Assembly (NCBI RefSeq): GCF_011398925.1
Contig: NZ_AP022842.1
Coordinates: 732,001 to 796,000, forward strand
DNA: 64,000 bases
Origin: Bacillus sp. KH172YL63
GTDB lineage: Bacteria; Bacillota; Bacilli; Bacillales; Bacillaceae_B
Reading direction: 5' to 3'
The stretch's first letter is position 1, and the number at the start of each line of letters is the position of its first letter. The notes below the pieces were generated by a model that made no database searches, was not told where the DNA came from, and saw only the letters and a program-made list of their open reading frames with translations. Positions 39,845 through 49,087 of the stretch are shown one piece after another. The position numbers and the translations under genes are program-made.

Positions 39845-40696
39845 TCAGTGACTCGGGCTGATGTGATAACCGAGACTTTTCAATGCGTGCATCAAGGAAG
39901 AATGAATGGTTAAATCCCCAAGGGGAATGCCTAATTGGACTGCTGTCTGCGCGATGGCAGGGCGGATACCTGTTATCAAGGCATGTACCCCGATGAGGGT
40001 CAGTGTGTTCATCAGTTCAAAGATCTTCTGCGCCACCATCGTGTCAATGACCGGTACAGCTGAAAGATCGACCACCAGGTGCTGAATTTCTTTTTCCATA
40101 CATTTTTCCAGTGCGTGCTCGATGATATACTTGGCCCTTCGTTCATCAATGTCACCAACGAGGGGCAGAATCCCGATCGTGTCGGACAACAGGATGATAG
40201 GTGAACTTAATTCATTGATCAGTCCCATTTGCTCCTTCAATCGTTTTTCATAATGATTTTTGTACGACGTCACAAAGGTGTTGATGACTTCATCAAAGAG
40301 GTAATGATAATGTTCAATAAAATTGAAATGTGCTGTCTCCTTCAGGTCGAACTCATCCAGCAGCCATTCTTTCAGGTATTGAAAATAGATAAGCCTGAAG
40401 CGCTGAAACTGCTCCAACACTTTATCGATGCTCGTCCCATCGTGCACACGCTCCTTGGCAATCGTATGCGACCAGTCAAGCAATTCAGGAGTAATCTCCT
40501 CTGCATGGGATGCCAACGCCTCAGTTGTGAACCGGACGAACAATCCGGACTCTTCCATCAATTTCGCTTCAATATCTTTAGGTGCATTTAAGTCAAAAAT
40601 CGAAAATGGATCGCCCTCCCTCGAATTGAGCCAATCGTCCACAATTTCATCCGTATGCAAGCGGAAATAATTGCTTAACGCATCTGTAGTCTTCAT
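39845..40696 (-). CDS. RsbR-type stressosome protein (STAS domain), threonine-to-glutamate variant
   Basis: About 283 residues with the same plan as the protein at 37833: helical sensor (~1-160) and STAS domain from GLINELSSPIILL. The second threonine is present (VIDTMVAQK), but the first site reads GDIDERRAKYI, with glutamate where RsbT-phosphorylated relatives have threonine, mimicking constant phosphorylation, as also known for YtvA-like paralogues. ATG 40696 is favoured because AGAGGCG precedes it; GTG 40702 would be too close. Confidence 0.88.
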   Translation of the reverse strand: MKTTDALSNYFRLHTDEIVDDWLNSREGDPFSIFDLNAPKDIEAKLMEESGLFVRFTTEALASHAEEITPELLDWSHTIAKERVHDGTSIDKVLEQFQRFRLIYFQYLKEWLLDEFDLKETAHFNFIEHYHYLFDEVINTFVTSYKNHYEKRLKEQMGLINELSSPIILLSDTIGILPLVGDIDERRAKYIIEHALEKCMEKEIQHLVVDLSAVPVIDTMVAQKIFELMNTLTLIGVHALITGIRPAIAQTAVQLGIPLGDLTIHSSLMHALKSLGYHISPSH

Positions 40697-40820
40697 GTAC
40701 ACGCCTCTTTCATATCGACTTGTTGGTAAAAAAAGTATAGATGAGGGAGAAGAGATTCGTCAATTGAATTTTAAGAGTATGGTCAAATTATTCAGAAAAT
40801 GATTGTGCGATAGTAAGAAT

Positions 40821-40834
40821 TTTGAAATAATTGA
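40821..40834 (+). promoter_or_regulatory. Recurrent promoter-like motif, copy 4
   Basis: TTTGAAATAATTGA, one base from the other copies, with TTGTGC 17 bp upstream of AATAAT; 40 bp before the sigma-fusion start. Confidence 0.45.
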
Positions 40835-40874
40835 TAGGAGGAAAGTTGGAGATTTTGCAAAAGGAGGGATGACG

Positions 40875-42908
40875 ATGGCACAGGTCGGAATCGATCCCAT
40901 GATGGTCAGTGTGGATGCAGGCGGTGAGCTCGAATCTATCATCAACCGCATCGAAGGGGAGCGTCAGAAACTATATGCCCTTGCCCGTGTGTATATCGGG
41001 CGTGACGAGGACATAGAGGATGTGTTTTATCAATCCATCATTGAGTTGCACCGGCAGTCCGGTAAACGAAAGAGGAGAAAATCGATCGCTTCTGTTTTCC
41101 TGGAAAACTGCCGGCGGATAGCGGGACGCTCAGGGACCTCAGAAGGAGAGGATGCATTCTGGGTTCTCCGTCAATTGGATGAAGCGGATAAAGACGCGGT
41201 GGCATTGGTGTATCTGAAAGGTTGTACACAGGAAGAAACTGCAGATCTGTTGGATATCACGATCGATGAGGTGAAAGCAAGGCTCTACAGGGGGATCCGC
41301 AAACTGCGTGAAGACATGGGGTTTGGTACAGCATTCAAAGGCTGTGAACATTATCAAAAGCATTATGTCGATTACTTAGGAAGAACGATGGATCGACCTG
41401 AAAAGGTAGATTTCGAAATACATATTTATCATTGTTCCGACTGTCAGGATGATCTGGCATCTTACCAGGAAGTGACGTTCGCCTTAGATGATTTAATCCG
41501 AAACGCAGCGCTTCCTGCAGGATTCATGGAGCGTATCAGAAGCAGGCTGAACGAAAGGGAAGCGCGGAGGGAGAAAAGGAAGAAAAAGAGAAAATCCATC
41601 TGGCTTTCCGTTGCAGGTGTCTTCGCCCTGCTGATCTGTACAGGGTTCGTGACAGGAGGATTCGCCAAGCTTTACTACTCCTACACAGAAGAATTTGAAC
41701 CGCTTCGTCCTTATCTTCAGCACAACCTGGCAGAGCGGCTTGATTTGGTGTCTGAAAGCGAAGGGGTGAAAATGACGATCAAAAGTGTGGTCGCCGATGA
41801 CATGCAGACGCTCATCTTCTATGAAATCGAGGACACGAAGGAAGACAATCGCTATATCATGCAGGCCTATGAAGGTGTATATATCGAGAATGAATTGGAT
41901 GTCATGAATATGGAGAGAAATCCCCAGGACTTTTCAATGCCCGTCGATCAGGACGAGATACATAATGAACAAAAAAATATATACAGGGGCACTATGAAAT
42001 TGAGGCCGGTCGGTGTGGACAAAGGGACCATCAAGATGAATGTGGCAAGACTGATGAAATTGAATCAGGATCCCAGCCTAGGTGAAATGTATGCGAGGGG
42101 AGCGGTCTTTGCCGAAGGGGACTGGAGCTTCGAGATTCCTTTCGAAAAACAGTCATCACAAGAGCACAAAATCGATAAAGAAATCGACCTTGATGGCATC
42201 AAGGTCCGAATCGATAAACTCACCATTGCGCCTACCTCCACCGTCGTCCAATACAGCTTTCAAAATCAGCAGGGAAATACGAGGGTGGAATTCCTTCTCC
42301 TCGAATCCCTGTCGGACGGAGAGAATAAAGTGGTTGCAGATATGTACGGCAGCAATATTATGGATGTATTCAACACCCAGGAGAACTGGACGACACTTTC
42401 TACCAGCTTTGACTCTTTTTATTTCGACAAACCTGAAGAGCTGGACATAAAGTTCAATTCCCTTCACCTGTCAGTCGAGGATCAGCAGGATATCAAACTG
42501 CCGGACCCAAAAGAATTGCCGACCTCCTTTGAGTACGCAGGCAGCACCATTACCATCAATGAAATCACCGAAGGAAACCCTGCAAAGCTATCCCTGACCC
42601 TTGAGGTGACGGAAGACCGTATATTTGAACAATTAAATTACGGATTCCACCGTGACTATGAACAAAACGAAAGTATCTCATTTGGTATGAACGGAGAAGG
42701 TGTTTTGATGGACAAAGACGGAAACATCCATGAAATGGGCAGCTACGAATACAACCCATTGGATCGCCCCCGTTATTTTGAAAAAACACAGGAACTTACA
42801 CTCCATAACGAATCATCAGATGCCGACGTCTCCATCAAAACGATCAATATCGACGGATACACTACGACGAAATATGTTGATGACCATGTGAAGGTGACAT
42901 TGGATTAA
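40875..42908 (+). CDS. ECF sigma factor fused to zinc anti-sigma domain, membrane helix and DUF4179-like region
   Basis: 677 residues in one frame. Residues ~15-75: sigma region 2 (RQKLYALARVYIGRDEDIEDVFYQSIIELH). Residues ~95-150: sigma region 4 with helix-turn-helix (QEETADLLDITIDEVKARLYRGIRKL). Residues ~155-190: anti-sigma zinc motif FEIHIYHCSDCQ (H-x3-C-x2-C). Residues ~230-260: basic stretch and one membrane helix (SIWLSVAGVFALLICTGFVTGGF). The remaining ~400 residues are beta-rich and outside the cell, as in DUF4179/DUF5643 proteins. Sigma and DUF4179 anti-sigma proteins are normally separate genes. AAAGGAGGG precedes ATG 40875 by 8 nt. Confidence 0.88.
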   Translation: MAQVGIDPMMVSVDAGGELESIINRIEGERQKLYALARVYIGRDEDIEDVFYQSIIELHRQSGKRKRRKSIASVFLENCRRIAGRSGTSEGEDAFWVLRQLDEADKDAVALVYLKGCTQEETADLLDITIDEVKARLYRGIRKLREDMGFGTAFKGCEHYQKHYVDYLGRTMDRPEKVDFEIHIYHCSDCQDDLASYQEVTFALDDLIRNAALPAGFMERIRSRLNEREARREKRKKKRKSIWLSVAGVFALLICTGFVTGGFAKLYYSYTEEFEPLRPYLQHNLAERLDLVSESEGVKMTIKSVVADDMQTLIFYEIEDTKEDNRYIMQAYEGVYIENELDVMNMERNPQDFSMPVDQDEIHNEQKNIYRGTMKLRPVGVDKGTIKMNVARLMKLNQDPSLGEMYARGAVFAEGDWSFEIPFEKQSSQEHKIDKEIDLDGIKVRIDKLTIAPTSTVVQYSFQNQQGNTRVEFLLLESLSDGENKVVADMYGSNIMDVFNTQENWTTLSTSFDSFYFDKPEELDIKFNSLHLSVEDQQDIKLPDPKELPTSFEYAGSTITINEITEGNPAKLSLTLEVTEDRIFEQLNYGFHRDYEQNESISFGMNGEGVLMDKDGNIHEMGSYEYNPLDRPRYFEKTQELTLHNESSDADVSIKTINIDGYTTTKYVDDHVKVTLD

Positions 42909-42918
42909 GTACACAGAC

Positions 42919-42951
42919 AACCTGCCGGGTATCGTCCCGGCAGGTTTCTTT
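42919..42951 (+). terminator. Intrinsic terminator of the sigma-fusion gene
   Basis: AACCTGCCGGG pairs with CCCGGCAGGTT over a 6-nt loop, followed by TCTTTG. Confidence 0.85.
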
Positions 42952-43063
42952 GTGTAGGTGAATGGACGATGGATTGGAATATTACTGGTATTTTAGTTGA
43001 ATTGGGTTTAGAATGGGAGGGTGTTGGATGGAAATGAGAGAAATTGATTTTTTGAAAAAGAGC

Positions 43064-43178
43064 GTTCGCCGTTAAAATCGTGATTTCGCCGATAAAAATG
43101 GAATTTCGCCGTTATATTTGAGATTTCGCCGATAAAATGAAAATATCGCCGTTATATCGGGAATATCGCAGATAAACG
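43064..43178. repeat. Phased short-repeat array 2 (core TCGCCG[T/A]TA)
   Basis: Six cores start at 43066, 43086, 43106, 43126, 43146 and 43166 (the last TCGCAGATA), exactly 20 bp apart. They alternate strictly between TCGCCGTTA and TCGCCGATA, so the true unit may be a 40-bp dimer. It follows the terminator of the sigma-fusion gene. Confidence 0.88.
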
Positions 43179-43462
43179 TTAGCCTGGCCAGTCGAAGGTA
43201 CCTGCGTATTGGAGAAATGGTCTCCTGAAAAGGTGAAATCGCTCATTAAATAAGGAATATTCTTTAATAATAAGGCTCTTTTCGCATTGATTGTTGTTAT
43301 TATCAGACGTTAATGTGAGCATCTTAGGTAATTTGAGACTGCGGAATGAAAAATTTACTATAGCAATGAATCAAAGTCAGCGTACTTGATAGACGGTGAT
43401 CACTACTATTCTGAAGATGAGTCAGCAGTTAATACAGTGAATTTTTGGTTTTTATCTTCGAT

Positions 43463-43590
43463 GGTTGATTGGAGCGGAAGATGCTCGACTCCTGCGGGAA
43501 CTGATGGACAGGTGAGACCCCGCAGGGCAAAGCCCGAGGAGGCTCACCGCCAGCCCCGCGGAAAGCGAGCATCTGGAGCGGAAATCAACC
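43463..43590. repeat. Structured dispersed-repeat element (cruciform-like)
   Basis: GGTTGATT (43463) and AATCAACC (43583) bound nested pairings: AGATGCTCG / CGAGCATCT (43479 / 43566), CCTGCGGG / CCCGCAGG (43491 / 43518) and GGTGAG / CTCACC (43511 / 43543). The sequence resembles a repeat I recall from many Bacillus intergenic regions, often mis-annotated as short proteins. The surrounding 43180-43462 and 43591-43640 may be part of the same element. Mobility is unknown; no transposase is present. Confidence 0.65.
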
Positions 43591-43768
43591 GCATCTCGCT
43601 TGTCTAAAAGCCAAAATGTTTACGTAAACAGCCTATAATAAACAAAACCCCCCTTCAAAGCACGCATCCGAAAAACTACTCAACTCCCCTGCCACGAAAT
43701 CCCCGCCAATCCCCCCTGAAACGACCGCCACCCCAAAGAATAACTTCCCAAAACAGAGAAACAATAGG

Positions 43769-43791
43769 TTTGTCGTCACAGGTGTGACAAA
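43769..43791 (+). promoter_or_regulatory. Candidate MtlR operator
   Basis: TTTGTC, then TCACAGGTGTGA, then CAAA give an inverted repeat (TTTGTC / GACAAA with inner TCAC / GTGA) about 90 bp before mtlA. TTGAAT and TATCAT spaced 18 bp lie just downstream, so an activator could bind here. Assignment to MtlR is by position. Confidence 0.5.
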
Positions 43792-43881
43792 GTTAGCTTT
43801 CATCATCCTTGAATCAGCCACGTATGAGGGCCTATCATGAGAATGAAGTAATGATTCTTTATTTTTGAAAGGATGAGAGAA

Positions 43882-45777
43882 GTGGCTCAATCAAATATGA
43901 AAGTCGCTGTACAAAAGTTTGGTAACTTCCTCAGCTCGATGGTTTTACCGAATATAGGTGCATTTATCGCTTGGGGTTTAATCACAGCGTTGTTTATACC
44001 AACTGGGTTTTTCCCAAATGAAAGCCTTGCCAATCTGGTAGGGCCGATGGTTACGTACCTGTTGCCGTTATTGATCGGTTATACAGGTGGTAAGCTCGTA
44101 CACGACCAGCGCGGTGGGGTCGTGGGTGCGATCGCGACGATGGGTGTCATTGTCGGAGCACCGGATACACCGATGTTCCTGGGTGCCATGGTAATGGGTC
44201 CTCTGGGTGCATATGTCATCAAGAAATTTGATGGAATGATAGAAGGGAAGATCAGAGCAGGCTTTGAAATGCTTGTGAACAACTTCTCAGCGGGTATCCT
44301 TGGAGGGATTCTTGCCATCCTGGCATTCCTTGGCGTGGGTCCTGCGGTACACTCGTTCACAGAGGTACTTGTGTCGGGTGTAGATTGGCTGATCGCAGCA
44401 GGATTGCTTCCGTTAACGAGTATCCTGATTGAACCTGCGAAAATTTTATTCTTAAATAATGCGATCAACCACGGTGTACTGTCACCGATCGGGTTGGAGC
44501 AAGTTCAACAGGGTGGAAAGTCGATTCTATTCCTATTAGAAGCGAATCCTGGACCAGGTCTTGGTGTGCTGCTAGCGTTCATGTTGTTCGGAAGAGGGAC
44601 TGCGAAACAGTCTGCTCCAGGGGCAGCGATCATTCACTTCTTAGGTGGGATTCATGAGATTTACTTCCCATATGTATTGATGAAACCGATGCTGTTCATT
44701 TCCGTCATCCTTGGTGGAATGAGTGGCGTATTCACTCTCGTATTATTAGGTGGAGGACTGGTATCACCAGCGTCTCCAGGCAGTATCCTTGCGATTACGG
44801 CCGTTACTCCTCCAGATGGTATGGGGTATGTGGCGAACTTTGCAGCAGTATTTGTGGCAACAGCCGTATCATTCATTGTCTCTGCAATCGTGTTGAAATC
44901 CAGCAAGACATCAGATGAAGATATTGAAAATGCTACGAAGAAAATGCAAGAAATGAAAGGTAAGAAAAGTTCTGTTGCAGGTCATGTCGGCGGACAGGGA
45001 ACAATGCCTGCAGAAGTGAACAAAGTTGTTTTTGCCTGTGATGCAGGTATGGGTTCAAGTGCGATGGGTGCGTCATTGCTCCGTAAAAAAATGAAGGAAG
45101 CGGATCTTGACGTTTATGTAACGAACACATCGATCAGCAACCTTCCAGCAGATGCCCAGGTTGTCATCACACAGGAAGAATTGACGCCTCGTGCGAAAAA
45201 CAAGCTTCCGAATGTGTACCATATTTCTGTTGATAACTTCTTATCAAGTCCGGAATATGACAAGCTGATCTCAAGCCTAAAGGACGGGAACAGCGGTGTA
45301 CAGGCAGAAGGTGTGGAAGAAGCGGAAACTGTGGAACCGAATACAGATCCAGAGGATTTACTTCTTGAGGAAAATATCTTCATGAATCAGTCTTTTGCAA
45401 CAAAAGAGGACGCGATCCGATTCGCTGGAGAAGCGCTTGTCAAAGCAGGATGCGTGGAAGAAAGCTACGTAGATGCTATGATTGAAAGAGAAGGAATCAC
45501 ATCTACTTATATGGGTAACAACGTTGCGATTCCACACGGTACGGAAGATGCGAAGAAAGCGGTCATCAAGTCCGGCTTCACAGTCATCCAGGTTCCGGAC
45601 GGAGTGGACTTCAACGGTGAAAAGGCGAAGATGATCTTCGGCATCGCCGGCAAAGACGGTACCCACCTTGAGATCCTTTCCGGCATCGCCGTAGTCTGCT
45701 CAGAGCAGGAGAACGTCGACAAGATGGTTCAGGCGAAGTCAGCGAAAGAATTGAAAGACATTATCAACAGCAACTAG
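43882..45777 (+). CDS. mtlA: Mannitol PTS transporter subunit IICBA
   Basis: 631 residues: a membrane EIIC (about 1-345, eight or so helices, starting AQSNMKVAVQKFGNFLSSMVLPNIGAFIAWGLITALF), an EIIB with phosphocysteine CDAGMGSSAMGASLL (~385) and an EIIA ending the chain with phosphohistidine NVAIPHGTEDAKK. All three domains are fused, whereas B. subtilis uses a separate MtlF EIIA. It imports mannitol as mannitol-1-phosphate. GTG 43882 (MAQSNMK) fits the family N-terminus and follows AAAGG; ATG 43873 is the alternative. It starts mtlA-mtlR-mtlD. Confidence 0.95.
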   Translation: MAQSNMKVAVQKFGNFLSSMVLPNIGAFIAWGLITALFIPTGFFPNESLANLVGPMVTYLLPLLIGYTGGKLVHDQRGGVVGAIATMGVIVGAPDTPMFLGAMVMGPLGAYVIKKFDGMIEGKIRAGFEMLVNNFSAGILGGILAILAFLGVGPAVHSFTEVLVSGVDWLIAAGLLPLTSILIEPAKILFLNNAINHGVLSPIGLEQVQQGGKSILFLLEANPGPGLGVLLAFMLFGRGTAKQSAPGAAIIHFLGGIHEIYFPYVLMKPMLFISVILGGMSGVFTLVLLGGGLVSPASPGSILAITAVTPPDGMGYVANFAAVFVATAVSFIVSAIVLKSSKTSDEDIENATKKMQEMKGKKSSVAGHVGGQGTMPAEVNKVVFACDAGMGSSAMGASLLRKKMKEADLDVYVTNTSISNLPADAQVVITQEELTPRAKNKLPNVYHISVDNFLSSPEYDKLISSLKDGNSGVQAEGVEEAETVEPNTDPEDLLLEENIFMNQSFATKEDAIRFAGEALVKAGCVEESYVDAMIEREGITSTYMGNNVAIPHGTEDAKKAVIKSGFTVIQVPDGVDFNGEKAKMIFGIAGKDGTHLEILSGIAVVCSEQENVDKMVQAKSAKELKDIINSN

Positions 45778-45785
45778 ACATCATC

Positions 45786-45813
45786 CAGAAAGGCGGGAAT
45801 TCCTGCCTTTCTG
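45786..45813 (+). terminator. Hairpin between mtlA and mtlR
   Basis: CAGAAAGGCGG / CCTGCCTTTCTG, 11 bp with a short loop but only a weak T run; probably a partial terminator lowering mtlR relative to mtlA. Confidence 0.55.
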
Positions 45814-45861
45814 TTCTCATTTGTATCGATAAAAGCTAATCTGAGGGAAAGAGTGGAGAGA

Positions 45862-47931
45862 ATGTTTATTACATCAAGGGAAAAAGCGATTATTGAATTG
45901 ATTGTAAAAACATCGGGTAAACATACCGTTTACTCTCTTTCTGCGTTCTTGAATGTTAGCGGAAGAACCATTCAACGGAACCTAAAATCCATTGAGAGCA
46001 TGTTAAAGGAATACCATCTGGAATTGAAGCGCACCGCCAATGAAGGGCTCTTCATTGACGGGAAAAATGAACATATCTATCGTTTGATCCAGCATCTGGC
46101 GGAGGCGAATCCCACCGATGAAACCCCTGAAGAGCGAAAGCTGAATCTGCTCATCACCCTTCTTCATGAAGGTCCTTCTTTTAAAAAGCAGGTGCTTGCG
46201 AATCAGCTCGGTACAAGCGTCACCACCCTGTCTGCATATCTTGACGAGCTTGCCGACTGGCTCGGTAAATTCGGCATCACCCTTACAAGGAAAAGAGGGG
46301 TAGGGGTCGAACTTTTCGCCGATGAAGGGGAAAAACGACACGCCCTTGCAAGCTTCTTCCTCGTATATTTTTACGAAGAAATCATCGAGACCCTGTATGG
46401 GATGCAAAAGGGCAATCGGCAGTCAGAGCCGGTGCTTGGATATTTCAATCCTGACTATCTAGTGAAGGCAGATCAGGTGGTAAGTGACCGGCTGGCAGAA
46501 GAACAGATCACGTTGACAGACAGTGACTACATCGGACTTATCGTCCATATCTGCCTGACGATTCAGCGGACCGAAACAGGTTATGGGTTGCAAGGGTATG
46601 AATCGGATGAGGATTCGAATGAGCACCGCCTGATGGACAGGGTGTGCAGCGAGCTTGAACAGAGCTTGAATGTCCACATCCCCGACCCGGACCGGCAATT
46701 CCTGACGGTCATATTAAAGGGATCAAAGGTGCAGGAACCGGACGTTGTGTATTATGACAGCATTCTCCTAGGTCACCTGATCAAGAATTTGATCAGGGAT
46801 GTATCGGAAGACCTCCATGTGGACCTGTCCGATGACTTTTCCCTGTTCCAGGGACTGCTTGCACATATGGGACCGTCCATCTTCAGGCTGCAGCAGGAAC
46901 TCGAGCTCTTCAATCCACTGACAGACGAAATCAGGAAGAAATATCCCGTCTTGTTTTTGGCAGTGAAAAAGAGTCTGGAAAAAGAGTTCAAGGACATCAC
47001 GTTTCCCGATGATGAAGTGGCCTTCATAGTCCTTCATTTCGGATCGGCCATGCTCATGAATGAAGAAAAAGTCAATATCCATGCGGTTGTCGTCTGCCCG
47101 ACCGGGATCGGTACGTCAAAGATGCTCGCAAGCCGCATCCAGCGTGAACTCACGATGATCAATCGAGTGGAAATCCTGTCGATCAAGGATTTCCAAACCG
47201 CGGATCTCCTAGACTATGACATCGTGATTTCCACGGTCAGGCTCCCTTTCACGGAAGTGGAGTATATTCTGGTCAGTCCGCTGCTGAGCGAAAAGGACAT
47301 CGGCTTCATCCAAAGCTATCTACAGAATAACGTAGAGAAGCTGACGAGGAAAAAGTATTTACGGCCGGCCCAGCGATCGAACGGGAGCACGGGAACCGGA
47401 GTCAGGACGCTCTTGCAGGAAATCAAAGACGTCCATTCAAGTATGGAAGCCATCCTCTCAAATTTCCGGGTGTACAGGAAAGGATGCGGTGACGGACACG
47501 TCTCCATCCTGGGAGAAATGGTGGAACAGGCAGAGAAAGACGGTCTCCTTGAGCATCCGGAAGGCGTCGTCAAGCATCTCCTTGAACGGGAGAAAAAGGG
47601 CGGACTCGGCATTCCGAACACCCCTATGGGGCTTTTCCACTGCCGGGACGTGAATGTGAAGAAGCTGATCTTTCAGGTTGCCCATCTCGATGAACCTTGC
47701 CGGATCAAGGGGATGGACGGCGGGGAGATGGAAATGAAAAGCCTTCTCCTCATGCTTGCCCCTGAAGAACTGAGCAGGCGGGAGCAGGAAATCCTCAGCT
47801 TGATCTCTACAAGTTTAATCGAAGATCAAATATCCATGATGATTTATTCATCCACGAACGAAGCCATCATCGTGAAGAAACTGGAAGAGCTATTCATGGA
47901 CTACTTACAAACTAACTTGATAAAGGAATGA
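45862..47931 (+). CDS. mtlR: Mannitol operon transcriptional regulator (PRD, EIIB, EIIA domains)
   Basis: About 689 residues: N-terminal HTH (REKAIIELIVKTSGKHTVYSLSAFLNVSGRTIQRNLKSIE), a second HTH, two PRDs (~190-400, with VAFIVLHFGS), a Gat-type EIIB (VVVCPTGIGTSKMLAS) and an EIIA-mtl-like domain in which the usual histidine loop reads GIPNTPMGLFHCRD. The PTS phosphorylates these domains to switch it; it activates mtl transcription when mannitol is present. ATG 45862 follows GTGGAG; GTG 45853 is possible. It lies between mtlA and mtlD. Confidence 0.92.
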   Translation: MFITSREKAIIELIVKTSGKHTVYSLSAFLNVSGRTIQRNLKSIESMLKEYHLELKRTANEGLFIDGKNEHIYRLIQHLAEANPTDETPEERKLNLLITLLHEGPSFKKQVLANQLGTSVTTLSAYLDELADWLGKFGITLTRKRGVGVELFADEGEKRHALASFFLVYFYEEIIETLYGMQKGNRQSEPVLGYFNPDYLVKADQVVSDRLAEEQITLTDSDYIGLIVHICLTIQRTETGYGLQGYESDEDSNEHRLMDRVCSELEQSLNVHIPDPDRQFLTVILKGSKVQEPDVVYYDSILLGHLIKNLIRDVSEDLHVDLSDDFSLFQGLLAHMGPSIFRLQQELELFNPLTDEIRKKYPVLFLAVKKSLEKEFKDITFPDDEVAFIVLHFGSAMLMNEEKVNIHAVVVCPTGIGTSKMLASRIQRELTMINRVEILSIKDFQTADLLDYDIVISTVRLPFTEVEYILVSPLLSEKDIGFIQSYLQNNVEKLTRKKYLRPAQRSNGSTGTGVRTLLQEIKDVHSSMEAILSNFRVYRKGCGDGHVSILGEMVEQAEKDGLLEHPEGVVKHLLEREKKGGLGIPNTPMGLFHCRDVNVKKLIFQVAHLDEPCRIKGMDGGEMEMKSLLLMLAPEELSRREQEILSLISTSLIEDQISMMIYSSTNEAIIVKKLEELFMDYLQTNLIKE

Positions 47932-47936
47932 TGATG

Positions 47937-49076
47937 ATGAAACAAACCGTACATTTTGGAGCAGGTAATATTGGAAGAGGATTTATCGGAGCTTTGTTTG
48001 CCAAATCAGGCTATCATGTAACATTCGTAGACATCGCCGAACAGGTAATCAATAAGCTCAATGAAGAAGGACGCTACCAGGTGAAACTGGCGACTGAAAC
48101 GATGGAAACCGAAACAATCGAGAACGTTTCAGGACTGAACAACCTTCATCAGGAAGGGGAAGTCATCGATACGATTGCAGCGTCAACGTATTTGACGACT
48201 GCCATCGGACCGAATATCCTTCCAAGGATCGCGCCACTGATTGCAAAAGGGATCGAAAAGCATGCAGCCACTTCCGATGCGCCACTTTATGTGATTGCAT
48301 GTGAAAACCAAATCGGCGCAACCGACATTTTAAAGAAGCATATCCTTGAGAACCTTGATGAGGAAACGATCGGGAAACTTGATGGAAAAGTATACTTCTT
48401 CAATTCTGCCGTTGACCGCATCGTGCCGATGCAGGATCAAAGCTCACTGGATGTACTCGTTGAACCTTACTTCGAATGGGTCGTCGAAACGACAGAAGAG
48501 ATCCCTCATGTGGAAGGAATGACCATCGTCGAAGACCTTGCGCCATTCATCGAGCGTAAGTTGTTCACCGTCAACACAGGACACGCAGTCATCGCATATC
48601 TTGGCTACCTGCAAGGTAAATCAACGATCGACCAGACGCTCGCAGATGACGCGATCGCTTCTCAGGTAAAAGAAACATTGAAAGAAACAGGCGCATACCT
48701 GGTGAAACAATACGGCCTTGATGATAAAGAACATCTTGCCTACATCGACAAAAACATCGAGCGTTTCAAAAACGCCTACCTGAACGACGACGTCACACGC
48801 GTCGGCCGCGCGCCGATCCGTAAGCTCGGTCCAGACGACCGCCTGATCCGTCCGACAACAGAAGCCCAAAAAGCAGGCCTGTCCTACTCATACCTCGCCA
48901 AAGCCATCGCCGCGGCGCTGCTGTTTGATAACGCCGAGGATGAGCAAGCAATGGACATCCAAAGCATGATCAAAGAACACGGTCCAGCACATGTGTTAAA
49001 AGAAGTGAGCGGACTGGATGCAGAAAGCGACATCGTGAAAGAAGTACTTGTACAATATGAAGCGTTAAAGAAATAA
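47937..49076 (+). CDS. mtlD: Mannitol-1-phosphate 5-dehydrogenase
   Basis: About 379 residues. The Rossmann motif QTVHFGAGNIGRGFIGALFAKSGYHVTFVDI binds NAD+, and the C-terminal domain contains the family's KLFTVNTGHAVIAYLGYLQG with catalytic lysine region. It oxidises mannitol-1-phosphate to fructose-6-phosphate. Four consecutive ATG codons (47928-47937) overlap the mtlR stop; AAAGG at 47922 best suits the last. It completes the mannitol operon and is followed by a strong terminator. Confidence 0.95.
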   Translation: MKQTVHFGAGNIGRGFIGALFAKSGYHVTFVDIAEQVINKLNEEGRYQVKLATETMETETIENVSGLNNLHQEGEVIDTIAASTYLTTAIGPNILPRIAPLIAKGIEKHAATSDAPLYVIACENQIGATDILKKHILENLDEETIGKLDGKVYFFNSAVDRIVPMQDQSSLDVLVEPYFEWVVETTEEIPHVEGMTIVEDLAPFIERKLFTVNTGHAVIAYLGYLQGKSTIDQTLADDAIASQVKETLKETGAYLVKQYGLDDKEHLAYIDKNIERFKNAYLNDDVTRVGRAPIRKLGPDDRLIRPTTEAQKAGLSYSYLAKAIAAALLFDNAEDEQAMDIQSMIKEHGPAHVLKEVSGLDAESDIVKEVLVQYEALKK

Positions 49077-49087
49077 AAGTGATTGAT

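Noticed and set aside
43386..43607. 73-codon ORF in the structured element
   Set aside because: It is encoded by the palindromic repeat, with no ribosome site.
43617..43630. TGTTTACGTAAACA as a CcpA (cre) site for mtlA
   Set aside because: A perfect palindrome but it departs from the cre consensus at a key A and lies about 250 bp upstream at the edge of the dispersed repeat; kept only as a curiosity.
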